A stretch of DNA of 64,000 bases. Origin: Zygnema cylindricum. Its lineage: Eukaryota; Streptophyta; Zygnematophyceae; Zygnematales; Zygnemataceae. Of this stretch, positions 10,797 to 21,582 are shown one piece after another. A model generated the notes under the pieces. The model made no database searches and was not told where the DNA came from. It saw nothing but the letters and a program-made list of their open reading frames with translations. A program made the translations under genes and the position numbers. Positions within the stretch are counted from its first letter, which is position 1. Each line of letters opens with the position of its first letter. The DNA lies in assembly GCA_037447655.1 (NCBI GenBank), contig JBBHKE010002085.1, forward strand, positions 47,501 to 111,500. The letters are read 5' to 3'.

Positions 10797-13700
10797 AATG
10801 ACATAACCCACAGCACAACTTATGAACCTTTTCCAATGCAGAAGAAAGCTGTATCCCACCTCAATACCCCAGGCCCTTCCAGCTCTCTTGCAGACAATGT
10901 CTATGGTAAACCACACAAAATATATTCTATGTCATGTACTCCAAATAAGAACCAAGATCATCAGTAGAACCACCTAAAACCCCAAAAACACTGATTAAAA
11001 ACCATGCATATCGTCACTAACTTCAACTTAACTGCATTATTGCCGTTGCAGGGAGATAGATGTTCCCGATGGACCCTTCGCATAAATTTGCAGAATATGC
11101 TTCCTTCCCTCATCCTCAAAAGGGATAGGCAATGACAAACTGTGAAAAAAAACTATACAAAGAGACTGATAGACATCACTCTCCCCTCTCCCCTCTCCCC
11201 TCTCCCTCTACACACATACCTTCCAGCCATGCATAATCCCTTTTGTCCTCAAACTGAGTGCCCTTAGATGGGCTTTCCCTTCCTCCCAAGCCGACAAAAA
11301 TACATACATACACACCTGTGCGTGACATAGTCAGGAGTTATTCCGGCCTCCTCCATCTGTGCATGACATGCGAGAGCTTCCTGAATCATATTGGCACGAC
11401 CATAGGAGTGAATAAGGCGATTATAGGTCACCACAGTAGGCCGGACTCCGTCTTTCGCCATTTCCTGGAGCAACTGCCCAACGGCAACTGTGTCTTTGGC
11501 CCGACCCATAATCCCAATCATTGTCGTATACACGTAACTATCGGCTTTACATTGTGGTTGCTCACGGGCCCAGTTGAAGAAAGCCATGGCGATTTTAGGA
11601 TTCTCAAGCTGCTTTAAGACATCGCATGCGTGAAATGCCGTAACAACATTTTCCCATTCCTTCATAGAGGAAAAAAATCCATCTCTCTCGAACAGGTTCG
11701 TTGACTCTCCAGATACAGATGCTTGTGAATGAATCTTCACTTTTCTTAAAACCTGGCAAATGTTTTCCACCACGACAGAATGGTTAGACGGTCGCCTTGC
11801 CTCCCCCACACCATGAAAAGGGTGAACGTGAAGAGGAGTCGATATTTTCCTGCTCCTTCCTTTCCGGGAAGTGTTAAGTTGAGGAACCGAGCTTCCCATT
11901 TCCGCGAGCATATGAGTTGTACTTCGTTTGTCACCAAACGATCTATTCTGCGAACCATCCTGCAAATTCGAAATCGAAATATGAACATCCTTCCTCCCGA
12001 CCACCACCGGCTCGTTTCTATTCACTCTAATGCCACCAATGCCTGGCAATCTACTACTGGATGGTCCAGTAATGTTTGGTTTACTGGACCCTAGACCATT
12101 TGGCATTCCTTTCAACTGAGGACTGCTACTAACCTTTTGAAGACCTCCAGCATCTGAGGCCAGTGAGCCTTTCTTACTGACAATTTTAAACGGCTGACTC
12201 GTTTTTGTTGGTCCTGTCATTTCTCTGTTGTCTTGAGCAAGGAGATGTCCCCCAGATGGTGAAGGATGCCATGGGAGTGCTTTTGCGGAAAGCGTAGATT
12301 TTGCATTAGTTGCAATACTGGACAGAGAGGCATCCGTTCCTGCATTATAGTCATTAGGTACCATTGGGCTATTCTGTACATTTTTAGGCGAAACAAGATT
12401 TCCAGTCGGAGAAACACTCGCGTTATTTCTGATTGAAGCAGGAACAGAATGGGTACTTAAAGTCTGCGAATTGGCTAAAGAAGTACCCACATTACTCGTA
12501 TTTGCATTACTCTTTGGATTGTCTGAAACAAATTCTGGACTACTTTTCGACTCAAACTGGGGCAAAATGGAGAGACTCCGATGAGACGGGGCCGTAGGGA
12601 TGGGAGGCAACTGAGAAGCAGTGGTACTTAAGCTTGGGTCAGTGGAGATCGGAGGCTTACAGGGTAGAGTCCCCTCTGTTGAACAAAATGACGAAACAGG
12701 TTGAATCCACCCGTCTACCGGTTTCCTAACACTACGTCGTATCTCCTTCACTGGAAAAGCTTGACCCAACCCGTTCGAAGTCTTCAACAGCCCTGAACCC
12801 TCTACCATGCCACTCTCAACTGAACCTTTAACTGAACTCTTAACTGAACCCTCGGCAACCAAAAGGTCGCTGCCCCGTGTCGCTAAAGAGCCAAATTGTT
12901 TTGACACAAGCGAACCTTCTACTTGCTTTGTCCCAGATTCCACCAAGTGGAGTTGTCTGGTGAGCTCTGGAAGAAAAGCTGAGCCTCTGCCAGTTGGCAA
13001 AACTGTCCCTTGTTTAAAAAGTTGCTCGGAAACCGGTACATAGGAAGGAGGTGGACGCCCTAATCCTGAGGTGCCTAGGATCCCTAATGCCGCGACTGAG
13101 TGTGCAGGAGGAGCAATCTTCTTATCAAAACTTGCCTCTGAGGATGCCCGGACTAAAGTAGGAGAAAGTTCTCGAACTCCCTGAGCCTGAGCCTGTCCTT
13201 CGGACCGAGAATCGTCGCAGACGGAGCTGGAAGATGCTCGAGATTGACTCTGGTCCCTAGGATTTTGCCATGTGTTACCCTGAGAGGCGCCCGATACGAA
13301 CACAGCACGAGCTCCCTTGTAGAGCGGAAACACATGTTTTGGTTTCAGCATGGCCATAATAGCTTCTACAAAATGGCAAACGGAGGGTAAAGGATGATGT
13401 CAATGTATGAATGGTTTGTTAAAAGAGGATACGTGTCAAAGACAAAAAAAAAAAAAACCACAGTGAGACAATGGAGGAAAACAAAAAAAGTGATTCAAGT
13501 AAACGCTTTACAAAAAAGCAACAGCTCCTGCAAAAAGATTCAGGAAAACCTGGCGAAATCCATACCTCTTACTTTGCTAACACCGGATGGTGGAATTAAT
13601 GGAAGAGAGGTGTCGTTCCACGGGAAAAAACAACAAAGAACACGCCCAAACACAAGGCTCCAGTTTTTTTTTAAAGGTTACAGAGAGTGCACGGCCTTAG

Positions 13701-14363
13701 AGTGTGTCTAAGGCTGTATCTCCAGCATTTTGCATATTAGACCACGAGCAGGAACTCACAATCTGTCAACAGAAACTACTGTACCTATTAGGTTTTGCTT
13801 ATTTTCAGTATCTGGCCTTTACAATTGGACTTGTTAGAGAAAGAAGCGACATCTACTGTAGATGAGAAGGTTACGTCAGCCCTAATTTCTGCTTTGATTT
13901 CCTGTACGATCGGCCTCCAAAGTCCAAACTGCTGGTTATTTCTAAGGAGCTTTCGAGGAACGTTCGTGGTTGGCTGCACTCAACAGAAAATACTGTACTG
14001 TCGTACGCAAAGTTGAGTACAAAAGTACAAAACATACTGAGGGCAGACTATCCATTATTTCAGTTCTGCAGTTGCAGGGCCATTTATGTTACGTAACTGG
14101 GAATGGAGCTCCGTTATAGCAGTTCGTGAGGCGAGCAATCATGACAAGTGGAGATCGTGGCCACTTTTGGCTCACGAGTTGTAATCATTAAACTTAAATT
14201 ACCTTGAATATCTAGCAAAACTTCTTTTTGGCGACACAAAATATTTCTACGGGGATACGGAAGAAATTGTTTGGCCTACAAAACGGTTCCACTCGCTTTC
14301 TTTCAAAATTTCAAATTTTTATCTCTCAAACGTACAGATTTACGTGACCGAAAAATCTTCACA
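10797..14363. repeat. Segmental duplication, copy 2
   Basis: Second copy of 3973-7539. It begins inside a Copia gag remnant and ends at the base corresponding to 7539. It carries the PPR gene's upstream region, exon 1 and 519 bases of the intron, but not exon 2. A few substitutions distinguish it, including positions 11449, 12893 and 13235 in the exon and one in the splice donor. Confidence 0.95.
11264..13357 (-). pseudogene. 3'-truncated PPR-SMR gene copy (exon 1 only)
   Basis: The exon equals 13357-11316 and is open throughout. Read past the donor it ends after 697 codons. It encodes the disordered N-terminus and only the first two to three PPR motifs; the remaining PPRs and the whole SMR domain (exon 2 of the parent) are absent. 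Substitutions against the parent read Gly to Arg, Cys to Phe and Glu to Asp, and the donor changes from GTATGT to GTGTGT. The promoter region was copied too, so transcription is possible. A short protein, readthrough into gag DNA or regulatory antisense are all open. It is called a pseudogene because the conserved C-terminal domain is missing; a working truncated gene cannot be excluded. Confidence 0.85.
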
Positions 14364-15189
14364 GAAACCTTCACGATTCCGATGCTTGTAAAATTACGGT
14401 ACGTCCCCATGTAAGTGATACTTTGAAAAAGTATTTTGGACTGTACCCCGCCAATCGTTATTAGCGTGTAAGTTTTTTTAGCGTATAAAAATAATTACCG
14501 TGGTGTACGCTATTTAAGAATTTGAAAATTCTGGAAAAAATCATACATTCTAATTGTTTGGTTATGGTAATTTGGATCTTTGAAAAAAAAAATGTCGGCC
14601 GCGAACATGCTTACACTAATATAGGTATACGTACAAAATCTGACAAATCGTACACAAATCGTACATTCACACAGTCGAAACGCGGCTGTCGGACGAATAT
14701 GTGCGAGCGGGATTTTTTACGACCTGGTTTTTTTTCCTTTTTAGAACGCACATTCTCATGCGTCCGCGGTTACTAAAACTAATTTATTGTACTTTTTAGC
14801 TTAAACAGGTACATTTATGTACGGTCTGACACTGACCGTACACCACTCTATTCAAGAGACAACGTACTGAAAATAACCCTAAATAGAATAAAGAAAAAAA
14901 TAGAATGAACTACACTAATGGAGAATAAAAAAAAAAAAAAGCGGGACGGAATTAGCGTACACAACGCTAATAACGATTGGCGGTGTAGTGAAGTGTTCCG
15001 TACTACTTTGAAAAGCGTCCCTATGTGCGAAAATGGAATCGGAACTTCGAAATGTGACGGGTGTAGACGTAGGTACAACTTTGTGACGGTTGACGACGAC
15101 TACGAAATTGTTGACGCCAACAAAAACAGTGACAGTTGTAGACGTCTACAATTTTGTAATTTTGTGACATGGCAAATGTTTAGGGTAGT
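14364..15189. mobile_element. Degenerate element with terminal inverted repeats
   Basis: CGCCAATCGTTATTAGCG occurs near 14451-14468 and its reverse complement near 14963-14980. Looser matching extends outward for roughly 30-60 bases on both sides (GTATTTTGGACTGTACCCC on the left; its counterpart around 14985-15020 on the right). The interior is AT-rich without a coding region. The right outer part (about 14990-15185) is also similar to DNA around the solo LTR at 28270-29225. It is probably a non-autonomous DNA element or the decayed ends of one; the superfamily is not identified. Confidence 0.5.
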
Positions 15190-15704
15190 GATGTTAGTGT
15201 GCTCCCCTCCCAAATGCAACCATAACTCTCTAGTTCCCACCAGGTATCTCATGACTCTCTTGGCTGCCTCCCAGCCTCTCTTCCTAGGATCATTAAGACT
15301 CTTACTGAGTACTCCAACTGCTGCTTTCATATCCGGCCTGGAACAATTCATAAAATAGATCAAACTTCCTACGACCTGTCTATAAAGGATAGACTTTATA
15401 AACTCTCTCTCTTCGGGACTCATCTGATCATCTAAGATCATCACTCCTCCTTTTACACTCCCATCACTTATTTTTTTAAGTCCATGGGAGTGGTACAACT
15501 TTTAGCTTTTTCCATCTGGAATTATTCAAGCATATTACCTATTGGTTCTTTCTGAGTAAGTGTGATAATCCTTTTCCCCTTAGCTCTCTCCATTTGGATC
15601 CCCAAAATGTATTTTGCTTCACCTAAATCCTTCATATCAAATCTGCCTCTAAGATCTTTCTTTAGCTTATTGATCTTTTCCAAAGACTTACTGAGCACAA
15701 GCCG

Positions 15705-16852
15705 TGTTGAAAGTTATGTATTTTCTAGGTCTTAATAGGAAAAATAATAAGAAGAAATAAAGCAAAGGCATTCTGCTTCTCGCTCCATTCTCCAGTCCCC
15801 ATACTTGTTGTAGTTACTGAAGACTGGAGAGAGAGCTAGATCCATGGCTGTCTATGCTGTCTAAGGTGACACAAAATAGGCTACTACTTAGTCTGTACCA
15901 AAAAAACTGTCGGCTCCGAGATTTGATTCGGTACCTAATGTCTGTTAGATTGACCGGTACGTGACAGCTTTATCCTGTAGACTAGGATCAGTGCTAGGAC
16001 ATATAGGGTACGATAGGTATTTAAATAAATACAAGGCAAAGATTCCATTAAAATACTAGGACGAAATCTCTAGCATACAACCCGCTGTACCTTTTATGCC
16101 GCACGAAACAAATGTTACGGACATTTGTTTCGACTGTCCGGATAAAAATGCGATGTGAAATCGACGGCCGTGGTGCAAGCCGGGATTCCGGAAATGCCGC
16201 CTTGGCGTTTTCGGACGCCTGCACTCCGGATGACACGTGGCAACATCGTACGTGGTTGCGGAAGTTTTGGAGTGCAAGACAACAAGCTCGGATGTGATAG
16301 ATGTCACCTGTATGGCCTTTCGTACAGCTGTCGTAAAGAAAGTACACCCGCGCCTGTACTTTTCTGTACGGTACAGTCTTGTGATTGGCACCGTACTTCA
16401 TTAGAAGGGGTTTTGGAGAGGAAATAGAACTTAGAATATTTTGGGTAGGTAGCCGCCTCTCCCAGAGAGCACCTTGTATAAATGGCAAACTTTTGCCAGC
16501 CATAACAATCAACTTAGTTGACCAAATTAAGTGATTCTTTTTGCTGCGGAATCAAGGGAGTTCAAGCTACACAAAGGTGTATTCGGTCAAATTTTTTGCC
16601 TGCCAAGGTGGGTGCATTTATAAGGGAAAGTCAAAGTGGGTGTATGTGTCCAAAACTTGTATTCTAACTTTGCATTCTGTGGTGAAAGTGAGCACACAGA
16701 AAGTCTTATTTCACAAGGGTGAAGCAATAATGGGTTTGTGATTGTCTAGGGGTGAGTCATTTGGGTTAATATAAACTTGGAGGCGGCACTATCTAGATAA
16801 GCTTCTTTTGGATCTGCTTACTTTGAGGGCCAATGGAAGTCTTAGAGTTTCA
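15705..16852 (+). mobile_element. Solo Copia LTR nested in RT of the minus-strand element
   Basis: It starts TGTTGAAAGTTATG and ends AGAGTTTCA, 1148 bases, with no internal Copia sequence next to it. It contains GTATTTTCTAGG, an antisense tRNA-like module (15911-15991), a perfect 11-base inverted repeat CGAAACAAATG/CATTTGTTTCG (16104-16132) and a G-box (16234-16239). The flanks on either side are the two halves of the RT catalytic segment (…IYVDE before, LVLSKS after). A clean 5-bp target duplication is not visible. Confidence 0.85.
15911..15991 (-). other. tRNA-like module in solo LTR, antisense to LTR
   Basis: On the minus strand TAGTCTACAGGATAAAGC is followed after about 35 bases by a T-arm-like CCGAATCAAATCTCGG. 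Confidence 0.5.
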
Positions 16853-19800
16853 TTTCATCCACATAGATTGCAATAAATATGACACCATTCTCATCCTCAA
16901 ACATTTAGATAGAATGGTCAAAACTGATCCGGATATACCCCAAACCGGTGAGAAACTCATATAGTTTCTTATTCAGCTGTCGGGGAGCCTGCTTCAGTCC
17001 ATATAAGAACTTAATGAGCCTGCACACTTTGCTCTCTTCTCCTTCCTCCACAAACCCCACTAGTTGCCTCATGAAAATCTCTTATTCTAACTCACCATTA
17101 AAAAATGTAGTCTTAATATCTATCGGGTGTATTTATATGTCTTCCGATACTGCCGAACTGAGGAGAATCCTTACTGGTGGGAACCGAACAACTGGAGCAA
17201 AGGTCTCCTCATAGTCAATCCCCTCTTTTTGGGTGAACCCTTTTGCTACCAATAGAGCCTTATATCTATCAATGGTATTATATGGGTTCAATTTTTGTTT
17301 AAACACCTATTTACACCCAATCGATTTCCTGTCCAAACGACAGTCCGCTAGTTCCCAAGTATTTGCTTCTATGATAGAGGCCATCTCATCATTTATGGCT
17401 CTAATCCATCTGTCTTTTTCCAGACTGTTTACTGCCTCCGAGTATGACTGAGGCTCATCTGGGTGAGATAGCTTAGTTACCTTGTGAGCCGACTATTTTT
17501 CCTGGATCCTTTTGCTGCTCCTTCTCCCCCCCTCAAACTCCGAAGCGGGGATGTAGGGAATTATTGGATTTCTCCCTACCGTCTCATCGGCTCCGTTATC
17601 CATTGAAGCCAAATCCGGTCCCTCCTCTTCTGTATCCTCGAAGTTCATATTAATATGTGAAGTTTCTGGTGGATTGCCTGTGTCTTGGATCTCCCTTGAA
17701 TATGCAATCCCTGTTTCACTCATATCCCTTTCGAGAAGGATGGAGTCCTCCTCACCTTCAGACTCGAATCTGATTCTTATCTTTTTGGTATATTTAAAGG
17801 GGTCAAATGACTTCCCTTCAACCATGACAACTAAGTGTTTAACCAAAATGATATCTCTCTTTGCTAAGTCATAAGCTCTATATCCCTTGACATCCTCATC
17901 ATATCCTAGAAAGTATCCAGGTTTTCTTTTAGCATATAGTTTCTAGTTTTTCCTATCCGTGTCAAAACTATAAACTTGGCTACCGAATACTTTAAGGTGA
18001 GAGATATCAGGTTTCCTTCCCACCCACCTCTCATAAGGTATCATTCCCTTTACAGTTGAGGTAAGGACTGTATTCTTAATGTAGTTGGCAGAGTTCATGG
18101 CCCCTCCCCAAATTCTATTTCCTATTTTCTTGTGGGCCAACATACTACATGCACTATCTCCTAGTGTTCGGTTCAACCTCTCAGCTACCCCATTTTGTTC
18201 AGGGTTATATGGTACGCATTTTTGATGCTGAACTCCCTCTCCTCTCAAATACTCGTCAAACTAGTTAGAGGTATATTCCCCCCCATTATCACTCGTTATT
18301 CTCTTAATGGGGGTTCCATGTAACTTCTCACTCCAGGCTTTATATTCTTTGAATTAAGTGGATGTTTCATACTTTGTTTTTAGGAAGTAGACCCTAGAGT
18401 CTTTAGACCAGTCATTGGTTATTGTCAACATAAACCTCTTCCCTCCAACCAAGGGTACTTTTGCAGGTCCTCACATATATGTGTGTACTAGATGTAGTAC
18501 TTTCTAACCTCTGTATGTGGCGGCTATAGGAAAGGGAAGATTGTGAGCCTTACCTTGAGCACAACCACTACAATCATTCATCATTTCATTATCCCCAAAC
18601 TGAATGCCTTCTACTACCCCAAGCTTTTTCATTTCCCTCAACCTATCAAAATGCAGATGCCCTAATCTTTATGCCAAATCATCAACTTAGGAACACCAAC
18701 ATAGTAAGCATTTTTCTTTTCATTACTCAGGTTAAGCCTAAACATTCATTGGCTACCCTTATTTGCCGTGAAGTAAACTTCATCCTCATACTTAGCTGTA
18801 AAGACTCCTTTTTAAGTGAAGGTGTCAAACTCTTTGTCAACTAACACACACGTAAAGATAAGATTTTTACTCAACTGAGGAATGTAGAGTACACCTGAGA
18901 ATGCAAGTATTGAAGTCTTACCCTCCACTAAGACTTTCAAATATACTGACCCTTCTAGATCTGTAGTAACCAATCTCCCATCCCATCTTCCCGTGGAGCC
19001 TCCCGTATTGCTCTAAGGGCACACTTCTGTCTCCGAGGGATCTCCTTCTCCTCCTGACTCTCGTCAAGAAGAAGCTCCCCATCCTCCTCGGAAGACTCAT
19101 CCTCGGTTTCTCCTGTCACTTTTGTGACCAAAAGTTCCTTTTTCTTACCTCCGGAAGAACCCTCTCCACGGTTCTCTTGGAGCCTCAGCTCCGACAGCTT
19201 GACTTTATCCGCGATAAAGTGTCCCGACTTTTTGTAAAAATGACAAAGGCCCTTTGGAGGCCTTGGTCCTCCACACTGATCATTTTCCCCTTTGTACGGT
19301 TTCTTCGAGTCCTTCCCCAATCGGTCCCCTCCTACAGCTAGAGCTTGAATGCTCTTTCCTCCTCTCCTAATTTCCATGGTGTTTTCTTGCACAAGTATCA
19401 TCCGGACCACTATATTCCACTTCTATGCACTATTAGTAATTTTCTGTACTCAGTACACTATGTTCTCATACTTGTCTGGTAACTTCATAATGAGAGTGTT
19501 AACTTTCATTTTCATTGTAACTGCCCATCCGGCACTTTCCATCTCCATGTACAAATAAGAAAGATCATTGCAGTAATCTAACATCTTTCCTCCTTTGTAG
19601 GTGTAACTCACTAACTTTTGCTTAGCCAACTGGAGCTCCTGAATTGTACAAGCTCTATAGATCTCCACCAAACTCACCCACAACTCCTGCGCCTTGTAAA
19701 CATGAAGGTGAGGGGTGGCCAAAGCTTGAGTGAGGTGCCTCAGAATGAATATCTGGGCAGCAATGTTTACGTCTTCCCACATTTGAGTATCGTTCTCTAC

Positions 19801-20098
19801 GGTTTTCACGGTCGCCGCTCCCGGTGCCGTGGCAATAGGGGTGAAGGGTGTCTCCTTCCTTTTCCCCTTTTCAGACACACTGCTGTCCCCATCATCTGTC
19901 TCTTCCGCGGAGGCAGTCGCTCCTGCAGGAAACCTTACTCCTCCAAATCCTGGTGGAGTTCTCGAAGGTGGACGTTTCACTTGTCGACTGACGAAACCCC
20001 AATATCGTTTTTTGCACAAAGCCCCCTTCATCATGGCTTCCCAATAGATAAACCCAGATCCATTGAAGATGGGCACCCTAGAGGGTGGGACCGTAACC

Positions 20099-20489
20099 TG
20101 AAATTATGTGTCCTCTATTGGACCACAGAATACAGGAAGCTTCTAGATAGTTTTCACTAACCCACTTCAAGCCACAACCACTGCTGCCCAAGAAAGCAAA
20201 CTGACAGTTTGACTGCCCCCTTGTGCAGCGTGGGCTCCCTTGAGTTCATAGGAAAAAGAATCACTAAAAACGCCCAACCAGCCGATTACGTATGAGGCAG
20301 CAAAGATGCCAACTTATATACAAGCTCCATGGGAGAGAGGTGTTATCTACCAAATTCCCCAAAGTCCTAAACCCCCTCTCACGACCCCTATCTACTGAAG
20401 TACGCTCTAATCAAAAGATTGTAAAGTACCAAATAGTATTGTGGCCGATGTACTTTCTGTACGACCTCTGTACGACAAGGTCATGTAAC
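20099..20489 (-). mobile_element. Inner part of the split 5' LTR (minus element)
   Basis: The LTR end TGAAATTATGTG follows the gag start of the minus-strand element. The sequence continues as LTR (GTAC-rich region, ATCTACTGAAGTACG) until 20489, where the plus-strand insertion begins. The outer half continues at 26984-27585; together they make about 998 bases, a normal LTR length here. Confidence 0.75.
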
Positions 20490-20659
20490 TGAAACTCTGA
20501 GACCTCCATAGGTCCTCAGAGTGGACAGCTTCCAAGAAGCCTCTAGGATAATCCTGACCCCTTTGTGTTTAAGCAAAAATAACTGCCACCCTGGCAGACA
20601 AAAACTCTGACAAACTTCACCCCTGTGAAGACAAGGCTCCCCTGAGTCGATAGCAAAAA
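20490..20659 (-). repeat. Inverted LTR terminus abutting the 5' LTR
   Basis: The reverse complement of this stretch matches the last 170 bases of the LTR (21413-21582 and the end of the 3' LTR) with only a few differences. Where the two LTRs differ (CTATCGACTC; GCCAGGGTGG) it follows the 3' LTR. It starts TGAAACTCTGAG, the exact inverted LTR end. Confidence 0.9.
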
Positions 20660-21582
20660 GAAGCTAGAGCCATGGCTACCTTGGCTATCCTGAGGTTTAC
20701 GGGAATTGTATATTAGGGTTTATTTATTTAATTAAAATGTATGTGCCGGCGGCAGGATTTGATCCTTGTACCTACCGGCCGGCAGGCAGGAAATAGCCGG
20801 TAGCCTTAGCCGTTTAGTCTAGCGGTAGTGTTACGTATCATATAGTTTGATATTTATTTAAATATGTATACGTGCGATAAACCATTTAACTGAAATGAAT
20901 TACGGGATACATAGATCCAGTAATATATAATGTACGACTTACGGTACGGACAAAAATCAGTACCGCGCATTTGTTTCGTAAATGAAACAAATACCGCGCA
21001 TGTATTTATTACGGCTACGATTAAAGCCGAATTTAATCGGACGGCCGGGATTAGCGCCGAGATCGCGGAGGAAGATTTCGGCGGTTTGTGGCCATCGCCA
21101 CATCGGATGACGCGTGGCGAAATTCCGTTGGATTGTGGAATCTCCGGAGATTATGGCACCGAATCCGGATTTGACATGTGTCGACATTTTGCCATGTCTT
21201 ACAATGTCCGTACAAAAAGTACACCGGCAGCTGTACTTTTACGTACGGAACTCAATTTTGATTGGTTCCGTACATCAGTAGATAGAGTCTGTGAGAGAGA
21301 TAGGACTTAGAAAAATTAGAAGATAGGACCCCCTCTCCCAGAGAGCTTCTGTACAAAAGGTCAACTTTGACCCTCCATAACTTACTGCTCAGGGGAGCAA
21401 ATTCAGAGATTCTTTTTGCTATCAACTCAGGGGAGTCTTGTCTTCACAGGGGTGAAGTTGGTCAGAGTTTTTGTCTGCCAAGGTGGCAGTTATTTTTGCT
21501 TAAACACAAAGGGGTCAGGATTATCCTAGAGGCTTCTTGGAAGCTGTCCACTCTGAGGACTTATGGAGGTCTCAGAGTTTCA
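20660..21582 (+). mobile_element. 5' LTR, truncated at its start
   Basis: Matches 26060-26983 almost base for base. Contains the antisense tRNA-like module (about 20750-20830), the ATTTGTTTC/GAAACAAAT hairpin (20969-20992), the ATTGG/GTAC-rich segment near 21260 and the gag ATG at 21563, 20 bases before the LTR end. Confidence 0.88.

Larger units (their letters stand above)
15190..20098 (-). pseudogene. Degraded Copia gag-pol, 3' end missing
   Basis: Minus-strand coding remnants appear in order from the right: gag (20076-19450, starting MPIFNGSGFIYWEAMMKG), zinc-knuckle region near 19230 (reads CHFYKKSGHF, second Cys lost), integrase C-terminal part with NPEQNGVAERLNRTL (18248-17943), the connecting region (17846-17493), RT (about 17490-16853 and 15704-15500) and RNase H (15498-15190). 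Many stops and frameshifts separate these. The RT is split by a plus-strand solo LTR at 15705-16852. RNase H ends abruptly at about 15190 inside the equivalent of NTDITT, so the 3' end and 3' LTR are gone. Its 5' LTR is the split LTR at 20099-20489 plus 26984-27585. Confidence 0.88.

Noticed and set aside
19618-20160. Plus-strand frame of 180 codons
   Set aside because: Lies antisense to Copia gag; no domain.
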